A program made the position numbers and the translations under genes. The notes beneath the pieces were generated by a model, which saw only the letters and a list, made by a program, of their open reading frames with translations, was not told where the DNA came from and did no database searches. Below are positions 21,897 to 31,839 of a stretch of DNA of 64,000 nt, piece after piece; the first letter of the stretch is position 1; each line of letters opens with the position of its first letter. Origin of the DNA: Dastarcus helophoroides (taxonomy: Eukaryota > Arthropoda > Insecta > Coleoptera > Bothrideridae); the NCBI GenBank assembly GCA_028583605.1, contig CM053332.1:10404442-10468441 (forward strand), in the 5' to 3' direction.

Positions 21897-22390
21897 CTCG
21901 GAGTAGTTGTTTCTTGTGGATTGGGCTTCAAATATTTAAATTTTTAACACAGTAAATTGGTGATGAAACGTCTATTTATGTTAAAATTTCTTTATTTTTC
22001 TTTTTAATATTAAAAAAAAAATATTTTTAAATATTTCTTCCTCATTGTTCCCTTTCCATGTTATGCACTGCTGACGAGCTCAAATGAGAGCGAAACATCG
22101 ATGTCCAGTGCTACAACCTTTTTTATGTATTTTTTATATTTTCCTAATTTATCAAAAAAAAAACAAATTTTTATTTTTTCCATATCTAATTTTTGGTCTC
22201 CTATTTTTCATTATTCCTATTCTATGTAAAATAAACTAACCTCTTAATTTGTGAACTGTCATAAAGTGACGTTTTCAATAAATTTAAATATCACGTAGTC
22301 GCATTTCAAAAACTGTTTTGAAAATTGTCAACAAACCATAAAAAATTTAAACATTTCCAAACTGGGCCGAAGAAATGTTAAATAAATTGA
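21897..22390 (+). mobile_element. Hammerhead-bearing repeat, family C, copy 1
   Basis: The segment shares long stretches with 43300-43770: a 5' part ending TTCCTCATTGTTCCCTTTCC, the ribozyme, then CTATGTAAAATAAACTAACC, TGTCATAA(A/G)GTGACG and a 3' part ending AATATTTCCAAACTGG-type sequence. The 3' part alone also occurs at 32832-33047 (as an inverted pair) and 37262-37378 (minus strand). It has no reading frame. Such a layout suits a Penelope-type pseudo-LTR or a retrozyme, but no target duplication was found. Confidence 0.6.
22065..22111 (+). ncRNA. Hammerhead ribozyme (family C, copy 1)
   Basis: Stem I is GCACTG (22065-22070) with CAGTGC (22106-22111), 6 of 6. Core CTGACGA (22071-22077). 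Stem II is GCTC/GAGC around AAATGA. GAAA at 22092-22095 is followed by the palindrome CATCGATG as stem III, and the cleavage triplet GTC ends at 22105. No conserved core base is missing. Confidence 0.88.
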
Positions 22391-25019
22391 AAAAAACAAA
22401 ACTTTGTAATTCTGAGAATAATAGAATATTTCGAGAAAAAGCTTTCTTGTTAATTTCGTTTATGTTAAAATTTAAATATAAATATAAAATTCTGAGAGAA
22501 ATATTTTTGAATACTTCAATTTAATTTTACAAAATTCATTTTAGGAAACTTCGACCTTTTTAGGAATCCCAGCATTTTTCAAAATATTTTGAAAGGTTTG
22601 GGTTTTATTGCAAATTCAATATTCTGACTTTTTTCTAGAAATTCCGCCCTTTTTCGAAATTTAGACTTTAATTTGAAAATTCGATCCCCTAATTCCGTGC
22701 AATTCGGTGAAAATATACAATACAGTTAGCCGGAAATTGTTTGATTTTGTTTTGTTTTGCGAATCAATTCTCAAAAGAATTGTTGCCCCCCCTCTAAATG
22801 AACTCCTGTCTACGCCCATGGTTTAAAAAGTAGAACTTTTTTTATAAATTTTGACATTTTTCTTGTTACTTTTTTTTAAATTTCGATTTTTCTCAATATT
22901 TAGACCTTTGAAGATTTTGTTTGCTATTGAATGCTTCGATTTTTTTTGAAAAATCTGAAACATTTTATGAATGCATCTTTCGATTTCCCTCAATGTCTCT
23001 TTTATTTGAAAAATCCATTTTTGTTGAAAATTTTGAGCTTTTTTCAAAAAGATTTTTATAATTCCACATTTTCTTAAAAGGATTTTAAAAAAATTTTGCC
23101 ATTTTTAAAAATAGCAATTCGAGATTTTCAAAACAAATTTTGAATTTTTTTATATTCTCACTTTTCTTTAAACTTCATCTTTTTTTTAAAAATCGATTTT
23201 AGTAAAAAAACATTTTTATTTAGTTTTGTCTTAGAAAAACTGATTTCTTTTAAAATGATGAGTTCAAAAAGTGTTTTTTTTTAATTTCGACTAAATTTTT
23301 GTTTTTGTTTTGATTTTTTTGAAAAATATGTGTTTTCTCTTTTTGTTTAAAATTTCGACTTTTCTTAAGTTTCGACTGGTTTCTAAGGATTCAACATGGT
23401 TGAAAATAAAAACAATTATATTTTTAAAAATTTTAAGCTTTTACCGTTTTTCAAAAATTTTAATACTTTAGTCTCGAGCTTTACTGAAAGGTCCGTTATA
23501 AGAAATGTGTCAAATTAATTTTTTTCAAATTTAATTATTTCGGTTTTGACTGTTTCAAAAGAATCGCTTTTTTTAAAATCTCAGTTTTTAATATTTTTGC
23601 TTAAATTTTCTTTGAAAAATGTTGCCCTTTTAACAATTTTGATTTCTTTTAAATAACTCTTTTTTTAATGTAACAACAACTTTTGAATTTGTGACTTTAA
23701 ATTTTAAACCTTTTAAAATTTGGTTGAAAAATTTTAGATTTTAAAGAAAATAAATGTAAAAAATTTGACTTTTTCAAAAATGATATTTTCTTTGAAAAAT
23801 GTTAACCTTTTAACAATTTTGATTTCTTTTAAATAATTTTTTTTTTAATATAGCAACTTTTGAATTTGTGACTTCAAAATTTTAAACCTTTTAAAATTTG
23901 GTTGGAAAATTTTAGCTTTTAAATAAAATAAATGTAAAAAATTTGACTTTTTTAAAAATGATGTTTTAGAATTTCGAATTATTCTTAAAATTTTAAATTT
24001 CTTTGAAAATCACACCTTTTTTGAACAACTCAATGTTTTATTTGAACACTGAATTAAAAAAAATATATCTATTTAAAGAAAAATCATTTTTCCCGAAAAA
24101 TGTCCACTTTTTTCAAGATTTAGATTTTTTTCGTTTCGACTTTTTTTTAGAAATCACATTTTTTCAGAATTCGACATTTTTTACAATTTATAGTTTTTAA
24201 AAAATAGACTTTTTTGACTTTCCTATTTTGGCCTTCGTAAAAATTCGCTTTTTTTTTAATATTTCAACGTTTTTTAAAATTTATATTTACTTTCGCCTTT
24301 TGAAAATGTTTATCTTTTTCTCGAAATATGACCATTTAAACTTTAAAAAAATGTCAATATTTTTAAGATAGTTTTGTCGTCTTTCAAAATTTTGGTATTA
24401 TTTAGAAAATCCTAACTCCATTTGAAGAACTCCGCTATTTTAGATTCCTAATTTTTTCGAAAATTTCAATTATCTTGCGCATTTTGGTTTTATTTTTAAT
24501 ATGTTGACATTTCTAGGAAATGTTGGGATTTTCGCTATTTTGGAAAATTGGGCTTTTTCTCGATATTTCTTTATACTTTTTTTATGCATTTAGATTTTCT
24601 AAAGCATAACTTCTTGAAAATTTCTATGTTTCTTTTCCAAATTTTTTATTTTCTGGAACCATGCCTATTTTCAAAATTTACTTTTTCAAAATTTCCACTT
24701 TCTTAAAATTGTAACGTTTTTTGTACATTTAAAATTTTTTCCAGATAAATTCTATTTTTTTCACAAATGACTTTCTAAGAATTTAAAATTTGGATTCACA
24801 ATTACAAAAATCTTTTTGTAAATATTGATTTTGTATAAAATTGTCTTTTTCTTGAAAATTCAACTTGTCCTTTAATAATTTGCATTTTTTTCTTGTAAAT
24901 TTCGATTTTTTTCTAAATTTAAAGGTGTTTGTAACTTCGATTGTTTTCAATAAACTGCTATACGTTTTAAAAATTGTAACTTTTTAAAACATTCCGAACC
25001 TGAAAATTATATCTAATAT

Positions 25020-25330
25020 TTAATTTTTTATACCAACTGTGACACCCTTTTTGGTCCACTTAGTTGAATTGTTAAAATCAGCGAAATATTTCATTATTTT
25101 TTTCATAGAATACTTTATACAAAATGTCAGGCTATAAAACGCATTACATCGTTCCATACTTATTTCGAAGCTATGTTTTGCCCCTTTTACCCCCTTAAGG
25201 GTTGAATTGTTAAAATCAGCCAAACACATGTCCAATTATCTCATTTGTAGATTATTGACACAACATTTTGGGTTACATGTTCCATGCTAATTTCGAAACA
25301 CAATTTCACCCCTTTTTTAGCCCCCTAGAG
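25020..25330. repeat. Two diverged tandem copies of a roughly 160-bp segment
   Basis: TTGAATTGTTAAAATCAGC occurs at 25062-25080 and 25203-25221; each copy continues with a conserved TTTCGAA patch and ends in a CCCCTTTT..CCCC(TT)A run. It is an old duplication, otherwise unrecognised. Confidence 0.55.
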
Positions 25331-26018
25331 GACGAATAAATAATAATCTCTTCTTGCTCTTCAGCGATACCATGGGAGGAGGAACCTACTGTCCAAATTT
25401 CGTGTTCTTGACTAGTAATTTCGGCTCTGAGTTGATGATTAGCTTTTATCAGAAGTTTTCTCTTCATAATACTAGTATAGATTTGTTAACTGAAATTGTC
25501 AGAGATACGTTTTTATAGGGTCAACTGTTTGAGAATTATTTAAGGTGTTAGTTAGACATTTCGCCTGGCGTCACAAAATCAAATTAAATAAATAAATAAA
25601 CAATACCACCGCTAATGAAGCTCTTCTGACGTGAAAGTATACACAAAAAATCATAGCAGAGAAGGATCTCTTCTATCCAAAACGCTATGCTATGATTTGC
25701 TGCTAAATTACCCAAAATATAACTAATTTTATAGTAAAAAGTAACCTTTTGGCAACCAGTACGTCAGTCATAAATATCAAAAACACATATAAAGTGAAAC
25801 TAAAACTAAATTCATAATGCCGGATATGTCATACTATTTTCTGCAATTTTCTGTTCCACCTTTCGTCAGTTTTCTGTTCCAGCTTTAAATAATTTTCTGC
25901 TAAAAGAAAATGTTCACCTTTGATGTTCATTACTCTTCCTTTCGTTATTTGGTTATGAAGAAACTCTCTTCCTTGAGAACAAAATGTTGAACATTAAATA
26001 ATGCCCTGAGGTAGCACA
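25331..26018. other. AT-rich DNA with no recognisable feature
   Basis: No domain, RNA gene or clear repeat seen on either strand. Confidence 0.45.
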
Positions 26019-26827
26019 CTGTGTCAATTCGAAAACCTACCACCTTTAATATTTCAATTGTTTTAAAAAATATGGAATTATGCAAAAGCACGTTAATTTT
26101 ATTTTCAAGGGGAACATATTTTCAGCTGACTTTAAATTAAATTACAACAACCCTTGAGCTGGGGCGGAGACAACCTCTACAGTCTTAAATAGAAAGGGGG
26201 GAGGTTGAGCGATACATCGTTTGAAAGGTCGTTCAATTGCCTTTTTAAGTATACCATATACTTGACCTTTCTGTTCAACAGTTTACAAAAAATCAAGAAA
26301 AACTCCTAAACAAGCTAGGTAATAAATGTAATTGTAATGAAACCTAAACAAATTGGTAAAAAGTAGTTTACTTAATAACGTTCTCAAAATGTGGTCCATT
26401 ATTTTCGAAACAGTTATATAGTCTGCCCTCGAATGCCTCCTTCGTGTTCTGAAAAATTTCTCTACGCGCAGGCTGTATTCTTCCTTTAAATTCTTCCAAA
26501 TCTCTAGGCGGTGTTTTATAAATAATTGATTTAAGGTATCCGCACAGGAAAAAAAATCTAGAAGGCGTTAAATTGGGTGATCGCGGTGGCCATTAGATTG
26601 CTCCTCTTCTACCAATCAATATGCCAGGAAATCTGTTATCTAACCAATTGCCTAATCCGGAACAAAGTAATGTGGTGAATGCTCCATCTTGCACATGTGG
26701 AAGACATGCAAAACAGTATTACCAGCATCATCAACTTGATTTCCTAAATTATCTGTTATTAAGGGGTCTATTATATCATTAAGAAAATTTAAGAAGCGCT
26801 CACCAGCTAGGTTTCCCTCAATGAATA

Positions 26828-28114
26828 CGAGGGTTGCCTTTTATATTTTGGGATTAGAGAACAAAAACAAATATTAATCATCGAAAATCACTTTATTGTT
26901 TTTCAAAATATTCCCCATGAAGATCTATACACTTTTGCATGCGTTTGAACCAATTGTCGAAGCACTTTTCCACTCTAATTGGGGTATTTCCAAAACATGC
27001 ATTCTGAATGCAGCAACCGCTTCTTCAGATGTCGAAAAACGTTGACCTCTCAGTTTGTTTTTACGTACGGGAATAAAAAGAAGTCATTCGGTGCCAAGTC
27101 AGGACTATACGGCGGATGACTCATCAAATCGATGTTTTGGGTGCTCAAAAATGCAGTTGCTTGAGCCGATGTGTGAGAGCTCGCATTGTCGTGGTGAAGA
27201 GTGATCCGTCTTCGGCGGTTGTTTTTCCTGATTTCTTGGAAGACAACTGGCAAACAAATGGTTGTGTACCACTCAGAATTGACTATTCCGCGTTGTTCTA
27301 GTGCTACGGTTGCGACATGTCCAGTTCTTCCGAAAAAACAGGCGACCATTTGCTTGGAAGTGCTTCGTGCACGAACAACTTTTGTTGGATTTAGCTCATC
27401 TTGAAACACCCATACAGTCGACTGCTGTTTACTTTCGGGCTCATACGCGTAAATCCACGATTCATCACCTGTCACGATGTCGTAGACGTGTTTCGAAGCA
27501 CCGCGATCGTATTTTTTGGGCATTTCTTTCGACCAATTGACACGAGCCTTTTTTTGAGCGATTGACAAATTGTGTGGGATCCAACGCGAACAAATTTTGT
27601 TAACAGTCAAATGTTTATGCAATATTGACTGTATGCTGGTTTTACTAATGCCCAAGGTTGTCTCAATCTCACGATAGGTCACATGACGATCTTGCAATAT
27701 CAGTTCGCGCACAGCATCAATGGTTTTCGGAACAATTGATTTTGGACGACCTTCACGAAATTCGTCTTGGAGTGAACTACGACCACGATTGAATTTACCA
27801 TACCATCGATAAACACTAATCCTTGATGGAACTTCATCGCCAAAAATTGAATTAAGTTCATCCATGCACTGTTGCTGAGTTAATCCACGTCGAAAGTTGT
27901 AAAAAATAATCGCACGAAAATGTTCATGATTTAATTCCATTTTTGGGCCGAGATGAATCTTTTAAGTTACTGTAAACAACACAAATAGCGCTCCTATGTC
28001 AAAACGTTCTGAGTACGTACAACCTCAGAAATGTCCAACTTTACGATAGAGCTGTCAGTTGCCAAATTACAACACTAGGGTTGCCAAATCCCGAAACATA
28101 AAAGGCAACCCTCA
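26828..28114 (-). mobile_element. Full-length mariner nested in the rosa-like element
   Basis: The element is 1287 bp with terminal repeats CGAGGGTTGCCTTTTATATT on the left and, on the complement of the right end, TGAGGGTTGCCTTTTATGTT. TA duplications are at 26826-26827 and 28115-28116. The length and TA target are exactly those of mariner. The transposase is mostly intact, with two single-base deletions near its C-terminus, so the insertion is younger than its host. Confidence 0.92.
26893..27940 (-). pseudogene. Mariner transposase, D34D, two late frameshifts
   Basis: This is the cut-and-paste transposase of the nested mariner. The open frame of 296 residues starts MELNHEHFRA and holds the N-terminal helix-turn-helix, the GRPK hook around residue 64, RWIPHNLS around 119 and a DDE/D core: GDESW (Asp159), HHDNASSH (Asp251) and PDLAPND (Asp286), with 34 residues between the last two. 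A one-base loss at about 27055 in an A-run stops the frame after FPYVKTN; reading on in the next frame gives the usual SEEAV..FRMHVLEIP, a second one-base loss at about 26962, then NWFKRMQKCIDLHGEYFEKQ and a stop at 26893. All catalytic Asp are present, so only the C-terminal 55 or so residues are damaged. Confidence 0.92.
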
Positions 28115-29269
28115 TATAGGTCCAACAACTGCATTTCAAAGTATACCAGCCCAGACGTCAATTTTTTCTGGATACTGTGAATTATCTTCTTTAAAAGTCG
28201 CGGATTTTCATCGCTCCAGTATCGGTAATCCCGTTTGTTGACATGCCCATTAAGAAAAAACGCACACTTATCACTGAAGCAAATGTTGTTCAAAATATTT
28301 TGGTAGTTATTTATGAAATCTGTCATTGTTTCTTAAAATTGAATCCTTCTGTCAAAATAGTCATCAAAAAGTTATTGAAGAATTTGCATTTTGGATGGAA
28401 TTTAATGTTTCGTGTGACATTCCTACTTCGCGAGCTACAGTACGAAGTGAGGTGGTCAGGTCCGCAGTGGAGGTGCCTAAAACTTCTATTTAAACTGCTG
28501 CACGTCTATTTCTTCTTTTTTTTTTTGGCGGAAACGTAACCGGTTTCAGGAAATTTTGCAACTAATTCCAAGACATACTTGTGATTTAAATTACTATGGG
28601 GATTTCTCTCATTGAAAATTGCTGCCGTTCTTCTAGCACATCTTCCAGATTTTCATAAATGAAAATAATATCTGCTCTTTGTTGACGTGTGTACACCCTT
28701 TTTGCAAACAATTTAAAGAACGCACAACCTTAAACTCGCAAAACTGAATTTATAGTAAAGGTAAATAGTAAAAAATTGAACAAAAGCTAAAGAATGCCTT
28801 AGGTTCTTTTTACCTCTGCAGATTTGGTACAGACTGATTAACATTTCCTTCTTTATTTTTACCAAATATTCTTTCGTAGCAAAAAGCAAAAGGAAATTTT
28901 AAACAGCTCTTTGACTTCAATTTCATTTATTCTAACCAATTAATTTAAATAATATCGATAAAATTACTGTTTTTCGCACATATGTCTTGTTTAGGGGTTT
29001 TCCCTCATTTTTCGAAAAAAAAAAGAAAGGTCAAGAATGTATACTTAAAAAGGAATTGAACTACCTTTCAAATGAGGTATCGCCCAACCCCTCTTCCTAT
29101 TTAAGATTTTAGGGGTTGTCTCAGCCCCAGCTCAAGGGTTGATGTAATTTAATTGAAAGTCAGCTGAAACATGTGCTCCTTGAAAATAAAATTGCGTTTT
29201 GGCCTAATTCTGTATTTTATAAAGCAACTGAAATATTAAAGTTGTTACGTTTTCAAATTGACACTGTAT

Positions 29270-31150
29270 AATTTTACACCTACTTTGGACATGGAAAGGC
29301 TTTTGGACTTATTAAGAGTAACAAATTAATTGCAATAATTATTACTTAATGATGTTGCATTTGTTTATTTTTAATAATTATTTTCTTGATTTATTGCTCT
29401 CAATGGTTTTTATTTTTAATAAAAATGGCAGAACGGCTTACCTGGTAAAATATTTTCAGTTGCCATGAGAAATTCAATTTCTATTTACACACGATATCAG
29501 AAAAATCACCGCATTATTCCATTTTGTAATCTTGTCTCGAGCTAATAATGTTACTTAATGAAAACGCACAAAAAAATATATTTTGATATTGAATTTTTTA
29601 TCAGTTTATCGGTAATGCGTCCAACAGCATGAAATTATTCAGGTAGGTTAGGTACATTGCAATTCCGCCGATAAGATTAGAACGAATGCATTTTAGCGCA
29701 CGACTCAAAAATATTTTGTAAACAAAAATATATTTTTTCATTCTGAAATAGATAATTTTTCAAAGAAAACATTGTACAGTGTTTTTGTTAGTATCCACTT
29801 TTTAAAAATTTACTGCTGATTTATCAGCAATAAAGATATTATCTAAATGCTTAGGAGGTGAATGAATTCGTAAAATGCTTACAAATAATAGTATTAAATC
29901 TAAAAAAATGATAAATTTATGGGTGTTAAAAAAAGTACGGTATTCTTGTGAAAACATTAACACTAATTTATGGCCAACCATTCGAGAACGATTTTCTTCT
30001 AATGGAAAATTAGTCACCGCAGTAGCATTACAAATGATATTAATTAACCTAAAATATCTTATCGGGCAATTAAACCGCATATACAATAGAATAATTCTGC
30101 CTGAAGTGGAAGGCATTATTTGGAATAAATTGGTCAACTGCTTGCAAATTTCGCCGTACAAGAAGTTTTAAAACTTTCTCCTTTGGATTAGATATATTAA
30201 ATAACAGTTGTTTGAAAATTACAATGATTCTAAGTGTGTCCTACAAAATTTCTCTTCATTTCAATTGACTGGATTATCAAATACACGGCAGACCATCTCA
30301 TTATTTCCTTTATTGCGACTCTAACCTTATTATTTACTTTATTACTTTGGTTTGTTCCAGAGCTGAAATTTAACCGACACCATATTATTACCAATCTTCT
30401 GGACATTAAAATAACATTATGCACGCTGAATATGAATACTCTATCAGCTAGACCACAAATTTTTTCCAGAGAATAAGGAATTTGAAATGCATAACTTATT
30501 TATGTACGTCCATGTATTCGAAAAAGTTGATTTCATGTTGTAATTGTTAATGTTGTAAGTATTTAAAGAGTATTTTACAAAGGTTACATTTGCGAAAAAT
30601 AACAGCAAATTAACTTTGCGCAAAACAAGAGCTAAGTCTAATAGCCTTTCTTTCTTTTAAATGTCAAGCAAGAATGGTAAAAAGGAACATCAAGCAAGAA
30701 TGATAAAAAGGAGCAAACGACATTTATGGAAGTAAGTTGAAAGAAAACAAATGAGGTAAATCGTAGTGTTAAGGTTATAAATTTCAAACAAAAAAAATGA
30801 CACAGCTGCGAATATTCGCTTGATTTGAGTAGACGAAGGTTGAAAAACTAAACGATGCAAGTTTTGCCGCTACCGCGGTCAAAGTACTGGTTTTCTTCCT
30901 GTCAAAATAAAAATCGAATAATTAAGCAATAAAAAAGCGAAAAAGAAAAACAATAAAATATCTGATAAAGAGGAAAATGTTCGAATAAGTAATTTGTTTT
31001 AGAATAATTTGGAACATTCCTTGTCTTTTAATAACCAAACGATTTTTAGACAATGTTGTTAGTTAAAAGTGTTAAGGACCAACTAGTGCTGAAAAAAAAA
31101 TCAGTCTAGGGAAGCTAGAAATGGGGGCCAAGTAAAAACTTAAGCTCTTT
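29270..31150. other. AT-rich DNA with unassigned open frames
   Basis: Open frames at 29875-30171 (+, 98 residues), 29802-30161 (-, 119 residues) and 30234-30476 (+, 80 residues, with a hydrophobic segment LIISFIATLTLLFTLLLWFV) show no family I can name. The last might be a membrane exon, but there is no convincing splice site or partner exon. Confidence 0.3.
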
Positions 31151-31152
31151 TT

Positions 31153-31437
31153 TTGGTTCTGTCCATAGGACAACCCTATTTTACCATTAGACCTGCGTTA
31201 AGTTCTTTGCTGAATTGGGAAATAAGGCGACATAAAGGAGTGAGACTCGTTGAGAATCATCTTAAGAGGTTCACTTTTTCAGGATCTTCTTTATCTGTAT
31301 CTAGTTTGAAATATTTTTCTGAGATATTTTTGGGTGGCTCTCCGGCAAAAAGTTGTGAGAACGTTGTATCTCCCATGCGTAAACGCCAGACTGCCATCAC
31401 TACTCGATTTTTGTCATAGACTATTCGCGTGGATACA
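31153..31437 (-). pseudogene. Unrecognised coding-like segment shared with 58195-58240
   Basis: On the minus strand about 31437-31258 reads openly as VSTRIVYDKNRVVMAVWRLR, then MGDTTFSQLFAGEPPKNISE and KYFKLDTDKEDPEKVNLL before a stop. The first 22 residues recur, diverged, on the plus strand at about 58167-58232 (VSTQAVYVENRVVVAV). Substitutions such as Asp/Val, Lys/Glu and Met/Val, with the frame kept, suggest a coding ancestor inside a repeat. I do not recognise the family. Confidence 0.35.
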
Positions 31438-31710
31438 ATAGTACAAATCAGTAGATTTTCTGAACTGCGGTGCTTATGCGATAAAATTTACGTAAGGGAG
31501 CTTTTGCCAAAGGCACCTAGGAGTGCCAAAAAGAAATACAAAATTATAAATAAATACATTTACATGGCAATCTAAAACAGATTGCCATTCCTTAATAGAA
31601 GGTACTGAAATTTAGGTTTGTGAAAGGAGTGACCGGCGAAGAAAAAGCCAATAAACTGAATAAAAAAATATGAATACTTCGCAAATAAATTACAGAGAAT
31701 ATTTTAAATT
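31386..31710. repeat. Two-block repeat around a TGGCAATCT hairpin (copy 1)
   Basis: Block A (31565-31710) begins with the palindrome TGGCAATCT-AAAAC-AGATTGCCA and continues TTCCTTAATAGAAGG, GGAGTGACCGGCGAAG; it is almost identical to 57763-57900 in the same orientation. Block B (31386-31520) is the complement of 58058-58240. The relative orientation of A and B therefore differs between copies. Confidence 0.75.
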
Positions 31711-31839
31711 TGTTTATTGGAGATTAAGAAAAATTAGTAACACAAAGATAAAAAATGATTAATCATGATAAATTAAGGTGCATTAATGTCTTAAAAGAAT
31801 CAGAGATTCAGAAATAATGTTTGCGGCTTTTTCTAGGAC

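Larger units (their letters stand above)
19559..22820. mobile_element. Possible element with GGCGTAG-type inverted termini
   Basis: The left edge reads CATAGGCGTAGGCTAGAACA followed by G- and C-rich bases (GGGGCACTTGCCCC). The complement of the right edge reads CATGGGCGTAGACAGGAGTT followed by GGGGGGGC. The resemblance is limited to about 12 bp plus the G-run, and flanks (TTTAAGTT and GTTTAAAA) give no clean duplication. Similar starts occur at 39412 and 39653. The interior is satellite and other repeats without a transposase. Confidence 0.35.
18880..24990 (+). repeat. Degenerate 18-bp minisatellite, mainly T-rich on + strand (block 3)
   Basis: Continuation of the same minisatellite with many inserts: a long palindrome at 19917-20210, a perfect hairpin at 20764-20840 and a hammerhead-bearing repeat at about 21900-22390. 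A-rich patches at 19840-20100 and 22380-22520 mark local inversions. Near 23590-23960 two neighbouring segments are near duplicates (GAAAAATGTT..CCTTTTAACAATTTTG repeated with about 180 bp offset). Confidence 0.75.
26368..28720 (-). pseudogene. IS630-Tc1-mariner transposase, rosa/DD41D-like (broken)
   Basis: Minus-strand fragments in changing frames follow the order of a transposase common in arthropod genomes. The N-terminal part (about 28700-28400) reads ADIIFIYENLEDVLEE, then NERNPHSNLNHKYVLELV and DLTTSLRTVAREVGMSHETL, a helix-turn-helix region. Next comes CFSDKCAFFLNGHVN with the first catalytic Asp, and YWSDENP. Beyond the inserted mariner it continues IEGNLAGERFLNFLNDII, then a QDGA-like second Asp region, NWLDNRFPG, GRRGAI, PPRSPNLTP and a C-terminal stretch ending NNGPHFENVIK with a stop at 26368. 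Frameshifts lie near the second and third catalytic positions and a stop replaces Glu before WPPRSP. DD41D assignment relies on family resemblance. Confidence 0.8.
26019..29266 (-). mobile_element. Long-inverted-repeat DNA transposon (rosa/DD41D-like), split by a mariner
   Basis: The ends are inverted repeats of about 300 bp: left arm about 26019-26320, right arm about 28985-29266. They share GTGTCAATT, AGCTGACTTT, CAACCCTTGAGCTGGGGC and TTCAATT..CTTTTTTAAGTATA. The outermost bases are next to a TA on the right (29267-29268) and a CA, probably a mutated TA, on the left. Between the arms lies a minus-strand transposase relic, interrupted by a 1.29-kb mariner at 26828-28114. Without that insert the element would be about 1.96 kb. 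It is dead because of frameshifts, stops and the insertion. Confidence 0.85.

Noticed and set aside
21960..21980. A further hammerhead (GATGAAACGTC)
   Set aside because: There is no room for stem II between GATGA and GAAAC; the real motif is about 100 bp downstream.
27116..27540. Three plus-strand open frames opposite the mariner transposase
   Set aside because: They are antisense shadows of the strongly supported minus-strand transposase.
29875..30476. Exons of a host membrane protein such as a chemoreceptor
   Set aside because: Hydrophobic segments exist but open frames occur on both strands, with no family motif and no splice sites I could defend.
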